Assembly (NCBI RefSeq): GCF_003952225.1
Contig: NZ_CP034437.1
Location: forward strand, 5,938,001 to 6,002,000
Direction: 5' to 3'
DNA length: 64,000 bases
Source of the DNA: Paenibacillus albus
Lineage (GTDB): Bacteria; Bacillota; Bacilli; Paenibacillales; Paenibacillaceae
Shown here: positions 8,296 through 17,874 of the stretch, one piece after another
How the letters are laid out: every line of letters starts with the position of its first letter
How positions within the stretch are numbered: the stretch's first letter is position 1
Program-made: the position numbers and the translations under genes
The notes under the pieces: generated by a model
The model's input: the letters and a program-made list of their open reading frames with translations, nothing else
Databases searched by the model: none
What the model was told of the DNA's origin: nothing

Positions 8296-11200
8296 TTAAT
8301 CATTCCGCTGAATGAGGTAATTAGCATCCCTCAGCAGCACTTCCGCTGCTTCTTCGGAAATATGCTTTCCGCTCTGCGCGCTTACCTCGTTCACGAAGCT
8401 GTTTAAGTTCCCCTTCTCAAGCTTCTTCATTAAGCTGTTCGCGATGCCGCCGTTGTCAATCGATCCGTCCGCTCTGAAGCTGTCGACCAAGGCGCGCAAA
8501 GAATCGAGGCTTGCCGTTGTTTGGAAATGAACCGTAATAGTGACGGCATTCCCCGCATTGTCGCTTGCCTCCACGACCAGAACGTGATTATCAAGAGTCA
8601 GCCCGCTGCGCGCCAGCTTATCTCCAGACTGAAGCCGCTCGCCGTCTAGTGTAATGGTCGTTTTGCTCGTATCCACGCCGGAACCCGTATCCACGACGAC
8701 AATTTGCGGATTAATCGTTTGGGAATCAGTGAACACATCCCCTTCATTAATCGAAGATGTTACGGTCGGCCCTGTCACATCCAATTGAATGAGGCTCTCT
8801 TGGGCGGTTTCAATATTGCCCGCAGCGTCCGTCGAGCGGTAAAGAATGATGGTCGCCGCGTCTTCGCTAAGCGTGATCGGGTCGGCATAAGGAAGCCAGG
8901 TCTCCCCTCCGTCAACGCTGTATTCCGTTTGAACGACGCCGGACAACTCGTCCGAAGCTGTCAGCTTCAGCTCTACCGGCTGCACATACCAACCATTCAA
9001 CCCGTCCGGCTCAGTAGGCAGCGTCGTAAGCTTCGTTACCGGAGCTGTGTGATCCAGTCCAGCCACCTCTTGATCGATAACCCGCTGAAGCGCGGAGCTG
9101 CTGAAATAACCGTTGGCCGGTTTGCCTCTTAGTATCGCTTCAGCAACGGCGAGTTTGCCATCATCGCTAAGCAAATTCATCTTAGTCAAATCCACATGCA
9201 GATCCTGCGATGAAGGCGAGCCGAGCAGACTCATCACTTCTCCTGCAGTTGACGCATTATTAAGACTTAAGAACGCGGGATTGATTGAATACCCGTCGAT
9301 TGCAAATTCGTAGATTCGTGCCGCATTATCGGTCGTGCTGGTCGGTTTCGTCACCCACAGCCGGACGTACCTTGCTTCCGACATGTCGATCGTATGCTCG
9401 GTCAGCCCTTTCGTGTTGCCATGGACGTCGACAACGTTCCTCCAGTTCACTTTATCGTCACTTAGCTGAATTTGATAATCGTACGTATTCATGCTGACCG
9501 CTTCGCCTCCCAGCTCGGCATGCGATAGCGCGAAATCGGTTATCGCATAATTGGCGCCCAGGTCGCTAATGACCCAGTGAGGCAATGTGCTGGAGTTGTC
9601 GCACCATTTGGTTTTCAAATTGCCGTCGAAAGCGTATTTCGCGGCTTCGGTTGTCGCGCATGTCGAACTGGCCGTGGCCGACTTGTTCAGCGCGAGATTG
9701 GACATGCCGCCCGATACTGCCCAGGTCACGGTAATTTGCTCCGTATGCACGTCCTCGCCAGAGCTGTTCGAGGCGGTTAGCTTAATCGTATACGTCCCCT
9801 CTTGGTCATAAGTGACGACAGGCTGACCTGAGCTGTTATCTACATGGCCACCAGGAGCATCCCAGCTAACCGATTCGGTCGTTTCCGACGATTGATCGAT
9901 TAGGTTAACAGGCTGACCTGGGGCTGCATACCGCTGGCTAACCGTGAAATCCGCCACCGGCTTCGGATATTCCGGCCAGTTCAGCGTGACAGTCGCAGGA
10001 GAGCCGTGCTTGAAGTTGCGGTCGACCCCAATGATTTGCAGTCTCGTTTGCATTTCTTTGCCGATCCGTTTCATTTGGGATACATAATATGCGTCGTTCG
10101 GTGTTGCACCGAGAAATTCGCGAGTTCCGTCCGGCTTCAGACGATAGATTTCGTACAGCGCGGCTGCCGTATCCGCCCTGGTCCAGCTCAACCGGGCATC
10201 CGCGACAATGCCTCCGGTAAACTCGTTCTCCATCACAGGTGCGCTCGGTTGGAGGCTTTGCGATGGGTGCCCGCTTTCGTCGGATACGGACAACTGCCCG
10301 ATATTAACGGCGTAACCGTTAATGACTGAATCGCTCGCGAAGCTCAGCCCGATGGCGGCAATTCGCTTGCCTGCATATTGTGAGAGCGGTAACGACTTCG
10401 TGGTCCATTCTCCTCCCGGCGCTTCTCCCGCATCCAGGTAAACGAACTGGTTCGGATCGTCCGAGAAAGAAATCCCGATCTGCATATGCGAAGCGGTTTG
10501 GCCCTTGTCCGCTAATTTAAACGTCATGCCCAGCTCCGTATTCGAATCGACCAGCAGATCAGTCTTGTACAGCTTGATCGTCGTGGCATTCGCCGGGCTA
10601 AGGTCGCCAGATACCTTAAGGGAGCTTCCGCCGTAATATGCGGTAGAGAAATCGACATCCGGCTTCAGCGCGATACCCGTACTGTCCACGATCCAGCGCC
10701 AAGTTGGCATTACATCCTGCAGGCTGCGGTTGTTCCAATCGGTGCTTCGCAGCACTTCACCGTTAACCGCAAACAGATGCCCCTGACCCGTATTGAAATT
10801 CGTTACGAAAGGAAGACTCGTAACCGGCGTCTTGTCCGAGATGTAATTCGCGATTCCCGGCCAAGTCGTTCCTGGAACCGTACGCCGCGGATCGCCGTTT
10901 GGCCCGACCCAGAAGCGGTTCTCTCTCGCATAGTAGTCCGCCTGTCCGGTTGACGATTTGTAAGCCCAATCGGGACGGTACAAGCCGAGTGAAGTATTCG
11001 CAGTGCCTCCGGACGGGAAAATGTAGTTCCATCTAGGGGCGGTACTGTATCCGTTCGCCTCAACGTCGATGCCGGCGTACAATTCGTACGGACTTCTGCC
11101 AAGACCCGTCGCCATCGCGTTCGAATTGCTTAGGTTTGAACTGCTATTTCTCCATCTGAAATCGAGAAACATGCTGTCAGAAACCTTCTCGTTATCCTGG

Positions 11201-11964
11201 AAAAACATTTTGTTATTGTTATTAAGCGCACCTTGCCATGTCACGTTTCCAGTTCCGATCATGGCGTCGTACCACATGAATTTCATGTTCTCGGGCTTTT
11301 TAGCCTGCAGGTATTTGAGCATTTGCTGCATTTTGGCCGCGGTCGCCGAATTCCCGCCTTCCGTCTCCTGATTGATGAACCAACCGTCGAAGCCGTAATA
11401 ATTCGCAACTTCGATCAGCTTGTCCGCAAATGGGAACGAGCCGTCCGGATTTTGCACCAGGGAGTCGTTCACCCAATTGATAGTTCCGCCGTATGCGGTT
11501 GGCGGGTAGAAGATCGTGCCGAGAATCGGAACGCCGTTCTTATGCGCGGCATCGGTCGCGTCTGCACTCGGAGGCACGATAATGCCCTCACCTGAAGAGC
11601 CGGCCCAATCGACGAGCAGATCGGCATACTGCCAATATTGAAAAGCGTATGTATTAAATTGATCCGAGCCTTGCGATGGCGTCCCGCTTGTATGTTCAGC
11701 CATTGAAGAAAGCGCTACCAATTTAGGATTTAAAGTCACGTTCGGATTCACCTGATAGCCTGTGTACCGGCTTGCCAGCGGTATTCCCGACTTGTTAAAC
11801 GCGGCGTCCTTGTCCGTTTCGGGAGACCAGTTCAGCAGGTCCTTCGGAAACCAGTAAGAGGAATACGGTTGAGCCGCATGCGCGGACGCATGCCAAATCA
11901 AACAAGAAGCCATAAACATAACCGCCAATGTGAACAATCTTCGTAATAAGTACAATATACTCAT
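8296..11964 (-). CDS. Secreted GH85 endo-beta-N-acetylglucosaminidase with PKD, discoidin-like and FIMAH-type modules (copy 2)
   Basis: A 1222-residue secreted enzyme. It has a hydrophobic signal ending near HASAHAA, a GH85 domain in which FDGWFINQET carries the catalytic Asn and Glu, a jelly-roll-like region, an Fn3-like region, a PKD domain (about residues 690-770; AAPGQPVNLIDQSS, GTYTIKLTASNSSG), an F5/8-type C (CBM32-like) domain (about 780-900; ALNKSATASS, WCDNSS, YVRLWVTKP), a short helical region, then the same Ig-like plus FIMAH-type tail as copy 1. It cleaves within the GlcNAc-beta-1,4-GlcNAc core of N-glycans outside the cell. ATG 11964 lies only about 1-2 nt from the purine-rich GGAAGGG; TTG 11955 would have better spacing, so the start is uncertain by three codons. 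It is the first gene of the two-gene GH85 unit. Confidence 0.88.
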   Translation of the reverse strand: MSILYLLRRLFTLAVMFMASCLIWHASAHAAQPYSSYWFPKDLLNWSPETDKDAAFNKSGIPLASRYTGYQVNPNVTLNPKLVALSSMAEHTSGTPSQGSDQFNTYAFQYWQYADLLVDWAGSSGEGIIVPPSADATDAAHKNGVPILGTIFYPPTAYGGTINWVNDSLVQNPDGSFPFADKLIEVANYYGFDGWFINQETEGGNSATAAKMQQMLKYLQAKKPENMKFMWYDAMIGTGNVTWQGALNNNNKMFFQDNEKVSDSMFLDFRWRNSSSNLSNSNAMATGLGRSPYELYAGIDVEANGYSTAPRWNYIFPSGGTANTSLGLYRPDWAYKSSTGQADYYARENRFWVGPNGDPRRTVPGTTWPGIANYISDKTPVTSLPFVTNFNTGQGHLFAVNGEVLRSTDWNNRSLQDVMPTWRWIVDSTGIALKPDVDFSTAYYGGSSLKVSGDLSPANATTIKLYKTDLLVDSNTELGMTFKLADKGQTASHMQIGISFSDDPNQFVYLDAGEAPGGEWTTKSLPLSQYAGKRIAAIGLSFASDSVINGYAVNIGQLSVSDESGHPSQSLQPSAPVMENEFTGGIVADARLSWTRADTAAALYEIYRLKPDGTREFLGATPNDAYYVSQMKRIGKEMQTRLQIIGVDRNFKHGSPATVTLNWPEYPKPVADFTVSQRYAAPGQPVNLIDQSSETTESVSWDAPGGHVDNSSGQPVVTYDQEGTYTIKLTASNSSGEDVHTEQITVTWAVSGGMSNLALNKSATASSTCATTEAAKYAFDGNLKTKWCDNSSTLPHWVISDLGANYAITDFALSHAELGGEAVSMNTYDYQIQLSDDKVNWRNVVDVHGNTKGLTEHTIDMSEARYVRLWVTKPTSTTDNAARIYEFAIDGYSINPAFLSLNNASTAGEVMSLLGSPSSQDLHVDLTKMNLLSDDGKLAVAEAILRGKPANGYFSSSALQRVIDQEVAGLDHTAPVTKLTTLPTEPDGLNGWYVQPVELKLTASDELSGVVQTEYSVDGGETWLPYADPITLSEDAATIILYRSTDAAGNIETAQESLIQLDVTGPTVTSSINEGDVFTDSQTINPQIVVVDTGSGVDTSKTTITLDGERLQSGDKLARSGLTLDNHVLVVEASDNAGNAVTITVHFQTTASLDSLRALVDSFRADGSIDNGGIANSLMKKLEKGNLNSFVNEVSAQSGKHISEEAAEVLLRDANYLIQRND
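8302..9044. repeat. 743-bp near-identical module, copy B (3' end of GH85 copy 2)
   Basis: Partner of 4538-5280 in the same orientation. Similarity stops abruptly after CCGGAG at 9044. Directly repeated, so recombination between copies could fuse or delete GH85 sequence. Confidence 0.95.
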
Positions 11965-12054
11965 TCCCTTCCGTCGATCGTCTAAACTTTCGCTACCCCT
12001 TCATCGAATACGGACGATTTACAAACACTACCCTCCTGTCACTACTAAACTGTA

Positions 12055-12077
12055 AAACTTTAACAATGTTAAAGTTT
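12055..12077. promoter_or_regulatory. Perfect 10-bp inverted repeat, candidate operator for the GH85 operon
   Basis: AAACTTTAAC and GTTAAAGTTT separated by 3 nt, centred about 100 nt upstream of the GH85 copy 2 start. The shape (perfect, AT-rich, short spacer) suits a dimeric repressor or activator site. No promoter could be assigned with certainty around it. The binding protein is unknown. Confidence 0.5.
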
Positions 12078-12254
12078 GCAAGTCATATTATACTACGGGG
12101 TCATTCTATGGAATAGTCAACAAACCATAGATGGTAGACCCATTTATTGGATAGTCCTCAGGAACTATAGCATGAGAAATAATATGAGAAATGTCCCTCT
12201 ACCAACCGACAAAAAAAGTGGGCAGCCGAGAAGCCTCGAAAGTCTGAGCGTGCT

Positions 12255-12450
12255 GAATCTGCACTCTCAGTGCAGCTATCGGTGGCTTTTCTTGTTGAGA
12301 TTTCGAATTCTGCACTCTCATCCTTGCCATGCAGCCGATATCGGCTGCTTCCCAGTCTGAGAGTTCGATTCTTGCACTCTCAGCGCAGCTATCGGGCGTT
12401 TTGCTTGCTGAGAGTTCGAATTTCACACGCTCACTCTCACTCTCAGCTTC
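12255..12450. repeat. Degenerate array of three to four hairpin units, 50-62 bp each, noncoding
   Basis: Units start near 12255, 12305, 12367 and 12419 (the last truncated). Each begins with a CACTCTCA element and the first three end with a CTGAGAGTTCG-like element, so the ends of a unit pair with each other; the third unit pairs perfectly (ACTCTCAG with CTGAGAGT). Unit interiors share GCAGCTATCGG. The array fills most of the 12078-12495 gap between the GH85 promoter region and the GH38 terminator. No credible coding frame is present. Confidence 0.75.
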
Positions 12451-12495
12451 GCCATCGCCTCCCGCTAAACCTGATAATAAGCAACAGACAAAAAA

Positions 12496-12533
12496 AGAGA
12501 AACCCATCGTTTTGAATCAACTTGGGTTTCTCT
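12496..12533 (-). terminator. Terminator after the GH125-GH38 operon
   Basis: An 11-bp perfect stem (AGAGAAACCCA with TGGGTTTCTCT), followed on the minus strand by seven T. A second GC-rich hairpin (GGGGCAGC/GCTGCCCC, 12542-12567) lies just before it, closer to the gene. Confidence 0.85.
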
Positions 12534-12618
12534 ACACGCTGGGGGCAGCCGAAGTCGAAGCTGCCCCTTAGCCATGCGAAGATTATTCGCTGAAACATTA
12601 TACAATCATGCGATACCT

Positions 12619-15381
12619 CTAGCTCGTCCAAGGCGAGATGCCCGCCGTATAAATCTCGCAAGGTCCGAGCTCCGCCGCGAACGATTCGGACACATGGTCC
12701 ACCATCGGCTGCTCGCGTCTCCCCACGCGCTCAAGTACGTCGCTCTTGTACGCGGTGCCAGTCTCGCCGACATTCGAAGTAAACCGCAGCGTTGCTTTCT
12801 CCTGCCGCATATTGAACCAGCGCAGCATCAGATCGCCTGACGTCTCCGCGATCTTCGCCGAGGAGAAGGCGATGCCTTCGCCCTTCCAAGTCATGAAGGC
12901 ATGAATCGGCGTGAGCACACCATCGTGCAGTTCGGTTTGCACAGCAGTCCACGGTGTCTGGAATTGATAAGCCGAAGCATACGCGCCCGATACTGCGCCG
13001 TCCCCTTGATGCGGAAGGATCAGCAGCTCAGCCGTCTGTATGCCTATGCACTGCGCTTCGGGCGTTGGGAAGACTCCCCAATCGCCTAGCTCAGCGACAG
13101 AACGAAGCAAGGTGACGGCAATCGTATTGCGTCCATCCTGCAGCACTTCGTATTCGTTCAAGCCTTTGTTCGCAATAGTGAGCCCTTGCGTCCTATCGCT
13201 AACATCGGCAAAAGCCTGCTGATGCTGTGCGTTGCACGGATTCTCCCACTCAGCCGCGGGTACGTTGTCCCGTACCGCCACTTCGAAGATCGCGTCAGCA
13301 CGGTGTACGGAGGCAGTCAGGTCCGTTGGGAAAAGTGCGCGGACGCGGTGATCCTTCGCCTGGTTGTCCATAGTGACACTGATGCCGATACCAGAGCCGG
13401 AACGCTCCAGACTGACGATGGTGCGAATGGTGAACGGGATGAAGTTCTTCGACCGTCCGGCCTGGCGTTCCGGATAGTACACGGCTCCTTGCTTCTCCTG
13501 CTCGAACAGCTCGTCCGCCGAGGCTGGAATTGACCAACGATGTACGATTTCGAACGCTGCGCGGTAGGCGCTGTCCTCGGTCACGCGAATTTCTGCCATG
13601 AGACCTTTCGTCGTGATCGCCGGCTCTCCATCCGGCTGCTTGAACATGTATTCGTTGCCAATGTCGCCGGCATCCTCATAAATCAACAGGTCGCGGTAAG
13701 TACGCCCGCTCCTGTAATCCGTCACCGTCAAGGTGCCGTCCTCGGCAATATCGACGCCGAGATTTCCATTCTTCATCGAGCGCGATCCGGTCAAGAGCGA
13801 TGACTCCTGCGGCGCGTCAGCCGAGTCACTCACCACCCAAGCGTAGGCTTTCAGCCCGAGCGCCGGCACGGCCGCCGCCTCGAATGTCAGCTTCACGCGC
13901 CGCGACCAATACGGCTGGCGGAACTTGTCATCCGGCAGATCGTAGCCGAATTGCAAGCCGAGATCTTCAATCGTGCAGGCAATGGCCGCGCCTTCCGAAT
14001 CAACGAGCGTACGCCCTGTCAGGGATATGCCCTTCATCATGCGAATCATTTCGCTTGAGCTAATCCCTTCCCGGAAATAGACGCGCGCAGCGTCTAGCTG
14101 GGCTGTCACTACCCCGCTTCGTTCCCAGCCCGTCGTGTTGAACACGATGAGCGGCAGCGCATCCTGACCGAGCGTGGTGAACACGCTCGTATCGACGGCG
14201 CTGGCAAGCGCAAGGGCGCTGTCGGCCACAATCGTCTCTGCGACATGGCGGCTCTTGTCGAACCGCGTGACCATCTCGCGGTGCACCTCATCGACGCTGC
14301 AGCCGCAGATGCTGTCATGCGGGTGGTTCTGCATGAGCGTCTTCCAAGCATACGTAAACAAATGATATGGATACTCGGCTTGTCCCGTCGCATACGCGAA
14401 TGCGGCGAGCGGCTCGGCGATCTTCTCCAGCATCGTCTGGCCAGCTTGGTTCATCTGCTTCAAATACACCCGAGCCGAAGCCGTGTTCACCAGCGTCGAC
14501 CAGCCGTCCGTCCGCTGGCTCCGCAGTTCCCCCCGCACGACCGACAGCTGCGTGTCACTCAACGACGACTTCAGCGACGATAGATAATCCGGGAAATTCG
14601 AATGGACGAAATCCACATCCGGATATAGTCTGCTCGCCACGTGAATCGCTGCGGACAGATCTGTCTGGATCGGCTGATGGTCGCAGCCGTTCATGAATAG
14701 CAGCTGCCCCGTTGATGCGTATTTCCCGGCGTCAGCCAGCTTACGATTCCAATATTCCTTTGCTTCCGCTTCGTTCACTGGCACTTCGTTCCCGTTGCTG
14801 TACCAGTTGGCAAATAAAATGCCAAGCACACGTGAGCCATCCGGACCTTCCCATTCGAGCTCTGAGAAGGAGGATTCGTAAGCAGCATCGGACACCATAT
14901 TGTTGAAGCCTGTCGGCTTAACGCCACGGCCAAACAACGCGTTGTCGATGTCTGCCTGCCGCATGAGCTGAGGGGCTTGACCAATATTTCCAAAGGTGTC
15001 GGGAAAATATCCGATCTTGGCGATCGTGCCGTAATATGATGCGTCCTGATGCCCAATCTGCAGATTGCGTACATTCGCTTCGCTGCTCGTCAGGAACGCG
15101 TCTTGCAGCACGTACCAAGGGCCGATGTGGATACGGCCTTCGCGAATCCATTTCTCCAGACGTTCGCGCCGATCGGGACGAACCTGCAAATAATCCTCGA
15201 TAATGATCGTCTGACCATCAAGGAAGAAGCTCCTGTACTCCTCGTCGTTCTCCAGCGTATCCATCAACGTATCCATAAGCGTAATCAACCGGACGTGATG
15301 CTTCTCGTACGGCAAATACCATTCACGATCCCAGTGAGTATGGGAGATGATATGCGCGGTTCTCCTTTTAGCTGCGTTCAT
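12619..15381 (-). CDS. GH38 alpha-mannosidase
   Basis: A 920-residue cytoplasmic alpha-mannosidase. The N-terminal HTHWDREW (about residues 12-19) is the GH38 zinc-site signature, and GYFPDTFGN carries the catalytic nucleophile Asp. Alpha-mannosidase middle-domain sequence follows (LMQNHPHDSICGCSVDEVH) and then the beta-sandwich C-terminal half. Length fits bacterial GH38 enzymes. ATG 15381 is chosen over TTG 15384 because AGAGGGG lies 7 nt upstream. The start overlaps the end of the GH125 gene by 14 nt, so the two mannosidases are translationally coupled. Together they would trim mannose from imported high-mannose oligosaccharides released by GH85. No signal peptide is seen, so action is intracellular. 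Confidence 0.92.
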   Translation of the reverse strand: MNAAKRRTAHIISHTHWDREWYLPYEKHHVRLITLMDTLMDTLENDEEYRSFFLDGQTIIIEDYLQVRPDRRERLEKWIREGRIHIGPWYVLQDAFLTSSEANVRNLQIGHQDASYYGTIAKIGYFPDTFGNIGQAPQLMRQADIDNALFGRGVKPTGFNNMVSDAAYESSFSELEWEGPDGSRVLGILFANWYSNGNEVPVNEAEAKEYWNRKLADAGKYASTGQLLFMNGCDHQPIQTDLSAAIHVASRLYPDVDFVHSNFPDYLSSLKSSLSDTQLSVVRGELRSQRTDGWSTLVNTASARVYLKQMNQAGQTMLEKIAEPLAAFAYATGQAEYPYHLFTYAWKTLMQNHPHDSICGCSVDEVHREMVTRFDKSRHVAETIVADSALALASAVDTSVFTTLGQDALPLIVFNTTGWERSGVVTAQLDAARVYFREGISSSEMIRMMKGISLTGRTLVDSEGAAIACTIEDLGLQFGYDLPDDKFRQPYWSRRVKLTFEAAAVPALGLKAYAWVVSDSADAPQESSLLTGSRSMKNGNLGVDIAEDGTLTVTDYRSGRTYRDLLIYEDAGDIGNEYMFKQPDGEPAITTKGLMAEIRVTEDSAYRAAFEIVHRWSIPASADELFEQEKQGAVYYPERQAGRSKNFIPFTIRTIVSLERSGSGIGISVTMDNQAKDHRVRALFPTDLTASVHRADAIFEVAVRDNVPAAEWENPCNAQHQQAFADVSDRTQGLTIANKGLNEYEVLQDGRNTIAVTLLRSVAELGDWGVFPTPEAQCIGIQTAELLILPHQGDGAVSGAYASAYQFQTPWTAVQTELHDGVLTPIHAFMTWKGEGIAFSSAKIAETSGDLMLRWFNMRQEKATLRFTSNVGETGTAYKSDVLERVGRREQPMVDHVSESFAAELGPCEIYTAGISPWTS

Positions 15382-16699
15382 CAAGAAGCCCCTCTTTCAT
15401 CGCTTTGTACACCAGCTGCGAGAACAAGCTGTTGGACCAAGCGAACCATTTGCGCGTAAATACGCTCGGATCGTCCGCATGGAAGCCTTCATGCATATAA
15501 CCGGTGTCTGCATCCGTCGATTCCAGCAGATCGATCATCGCAATCTTCTCCTCGTCCGAGGAAGCTGTCAGCCCTTGCATGGACAATGCCATATGCCAGA
15601 CATAGTTCGGCGGCGTATGCGGGCTGCCAATGCCGCGAGCTACCTTGCCTTCGTAATAGAACGGATTCTCTTTGCTGAGGGCGAACCGGCGAGTATTCTG
15701 ATAGATCGGGTCATCACCGTTCACATATCCGAGATACGGAATCGAGATTAGGCCAGGCGTTCCGGCATCGTCCATGAGGCAATAATTCCCAAACCCATCC
15801 GTCTCGTATGCATAGATTGGGCCAAACTCAGGATGGCGGTAAATGCCGTACAGCTGAATGCCATAATCGATTTCCCCCTCAAGCTTGGCCATCTCCTTCT
15901 CAAAAGACAAGTCGCGAAAAACGAACTCGGCGATTTCCCGCATCTGCCTCAGAGTAACGACCGCAAACATATTATCCGGAATGTTGTAATGAAAATCGCA
16001 GGCGTCATCGCTTGGCCGGAAGGCTGACCAGACCATCCCCGTATAGTTAACAGGCATTCCAAGACCATCGTTCTGGAGCGTATCGTGCCGGATGCCATTG
16101 TCGCGCTCGAAGCGGTAAGCCGTGTTCTCAAGATGCCGCTGCTCCCGTTTCCAGAGATCGACCGTCACGCGCATCGCGGTCTTGAAGTTAGCATCGAAGA
16201 TATCCGCACGACCCGTTTCCTTCCAATAGGCAAAAGCAAGACGCATCGAGAAGCAGATGGAGTCCAGCTCGAATTTACGCTCCCATACCCACGGCGACAT
16301 ATCGGTCTTATCGTCGGTGCTCCAATGCCAATCGTTCGCCATTTCGTTAAACGCGTTCGCATAGGGATCGATGGCGATATTGCGCATATGAAGCTTAATC
16401 AGCCCATTGATGATGCGCTGCAACTCGGCATCTTCTTTGGCGAACGGCACGTAATGCATCACTTGCTCTACGGAATCACGCAGCCACATCGCAGGAATAT
16501 CCCCCGTGATCACGAACGTCGTTCCGTCTTCAAGCAGCTTAGTCGTCGTCTCCAGCGTATTCGGAAAACAGTTCATGAACAGCTGCAGCAGCTTAGGCCG
16601 GTGCGCGAGTCTCGTCCTCGCTTCTGCGAGCACGTCCTGAATGGACCCCGGCAGCTGCAGATGCGGCATGTCGATCTTCGGTAATCTGAATTGTTCCAC
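15368..16699 (-). CDS. GH125 exo-alpha-1,6-mannosidase (metal-independent)
   Basis: A 443-residue (alpha/alpha)6-barrel enzyme. The conserved MWLRDSVEQV near residue 75 and NDWHWSTDDKTDMSPWVWER are typical of GH125 (formerly DUF1237). Family members remove non-reducing alpha-1,6-mannose from N-glycan-derived oligosaccharides by inversion. The frame opens at TTG 16726, but AGAGGGG lies inside that extension and GTG 16699 sits about 11 nt beyond it, so GTG is preferred; the start is moderately certain. It is the first gene of the GH125-GH38 operon and is divergent from the ABC importer at 16915. Confidence 0.9.
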   Translation of the reverse strand: MEQFRLPKIDMPHLQLPGSIQDVLAEARTRLAHRPKLLQLFMNCFPNTLETTTKLLEDGTTFVITGDIPAMWLRDSVEQVMHYVPFAKEDAELQRIINGLIKLHMRNIAIDPYANAFNEMANDWHWSTDDKTDMSPWVWERKFELDSICFSMRLAFAYWKETGRADIFDANFKTAMRVTVDLWKREQRHLENTAYRFERDNGIRHDTLQNDGLGMPVNYTGMVWSAFRPSDDACDFHYNIPDNMFAVVTLRQMREIAEFVFRDLSFEKEMAKLEGEIDYGIQLYGIYRHPEFGPIYAYETDGFGNYCLMDDAGTPGLISIPYLGYVNGDDPIYQNTRRFALSKENPFYYEGKVARGIGSPHTPPNYVWHMALSMQGLTASSDEEKIAMIDLLESTDADTGYMHEGFHADDPSVFTRKWFAWSNSLFSQLVYKAMKEGLLDERS

Positions 16700-16914
16700 G
16701 CTCGTTATATCCCCTCTTTTATCCAATTATGACGGCACAGTCTGTCAAACCATGCAGCACTTCACAAACAGTATCTAAAGGAACGGGCTATTTTAATCAA
16801 AATCATGCCATATGCGGCCATCCACATGAAAAGATGAATACGAAGAAACAATAAAGTTAATTTTATCTAAAGTGAACGGATCTTTATGCGAATCTTGGGA
16901 GGGAGTTGAATCAT

Positions 16915-17859
16915 TTGGGGACAAATAACAAGCGCAGACATTTGCGAACAAAGTGGCGGACGCAGGATACCGAGCTGTCGCTGCTTGCTTTACCGACAAC
17001 GATCTGGTACATCCTGTTCTGTTTCCTGCCGATGTTCGGCATCATTATCGCCTTCAAGGATTTCAAAATACATGGGGGCTTCCTAAGCAACATCTTTAAC
17101 AGCAAGTGGTCCGGCTTTAAAAACTTCGAGTTTCTGTTTAAGTCCAACGATGCCTGGATTGTCATCCGCAACACGCTGGGCTACAACATTGTGTTTATAA
17201 TTCTCGGCATCGTCGTGCCAGTCACCTTAGCGCTGATGGTCGGTCAGCTGCACAGCCGCAAAGCCGGCAAAGTGTATCAAACGATGATGTTTCTTCCTTA
17301 CTTCCTGTCCTGGGTCGTCGTATCCGCCGTAATCTGGGCCTTCCTCAGCTTCGATAAAGGGATTGCCAATCAGTTTCTGGCTGACCTTGGCAAGGATCCG
17401 ATCAACTGGTACATGGAGGCCAAATATTGGCCGTATCTTCTCATATTTATGAACATGTGGAAGGGACTGGGCTATGGCATGGTCGTCTACTTGGCGACGA
17501 TTACCGGCATCGATAGCACCTATTACGAGGCTGCTGTCATTGACGGCGCTTCGAAGTGGCAGCAGACCCAATACATCACGCTGCCGTTAATGAAGCTGGT
17601 TATCGTGATGATGTTCATCTTGTCGGTCGGCCGTATTTTCTACACGGACTTCGGCTTGTTCTTCCAAGTGCCGCGGGATTCCAACTCGCTGTTTAACGTG
17701 ACGACAACCGTTGACGTGCTCGTCTATAAACAGCTGAAGACCGCTACGGTAGGCATGGCGTCGGCCTCCGCATTCTTGCAGTCGGTGCTTGGATGCGCAA
17801 CTATTCTAATCGCTAACTGGATCGTCCGCCGTGTTGATCCGGACAGCGCCATGATGTAA
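16915..17859 (+). CDS. CUT1 carbohydrate ABC transporter permease (LplB/MalF type)
   Basis: A 314-residue membrane protein with about six hydrophobic helices, beginning with LALPTTIWYILFCFLPMF. The cytoplasmic EAA loop YYEAAVIDGASKWQQ, which docks the ATPase, lies near residue 205. TTG 16915 is chosen because GGGAGGG lies about 10 nt upstream; TTG 16906 is too close to it. First gene of a permease-permease-binding-protein operon divergent from the mannosidases, so the likely cargo is a mannose-containing oligosaccharide (inference from context). No ATPase gene is present; such importers commonly use a shared MsmX-type ATPase encoded elsewhere. Confidence 0.9.
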   Translation: MGTNNKRRHLRTKWRTQDTELSLLALPTTIWYILFCFLPMFGIIIAFKDFKIHGGFLSNIFNSKWSGFKNFEFLFKSNDAWIVIRNTLGYNIVFIILGIVVPVTLALMVGQLHSRKAGKVYQTMMFLPYFLSWVVVSAVIWAFLSFDKGIANQFLADLGKDPINWYMEAKYWPYLLIFMNMWKGLGYGMVVYLATITGIDSTYYEAAVIDGASKWQQTQYITLPLMKLVIVMMFILSVGRIFYTDFGLFFQVPRDSNSLFNVTTTVDVLVYKQLKTATVGMASASAFLQSVLGCATILIANWIVRRVDPDSAMM

Positions 17860-17874
17860 GGAGGAGCGAAAGCA

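Noticed and set aside
11997..12040. Short leader peptide before GH85 copy 2 (GAGGG followed by a GTG and about 11 codons)
   Set aside because: Spacing of the GTG to the purine stretch is only about 3 nt and there is no attenuator after it.
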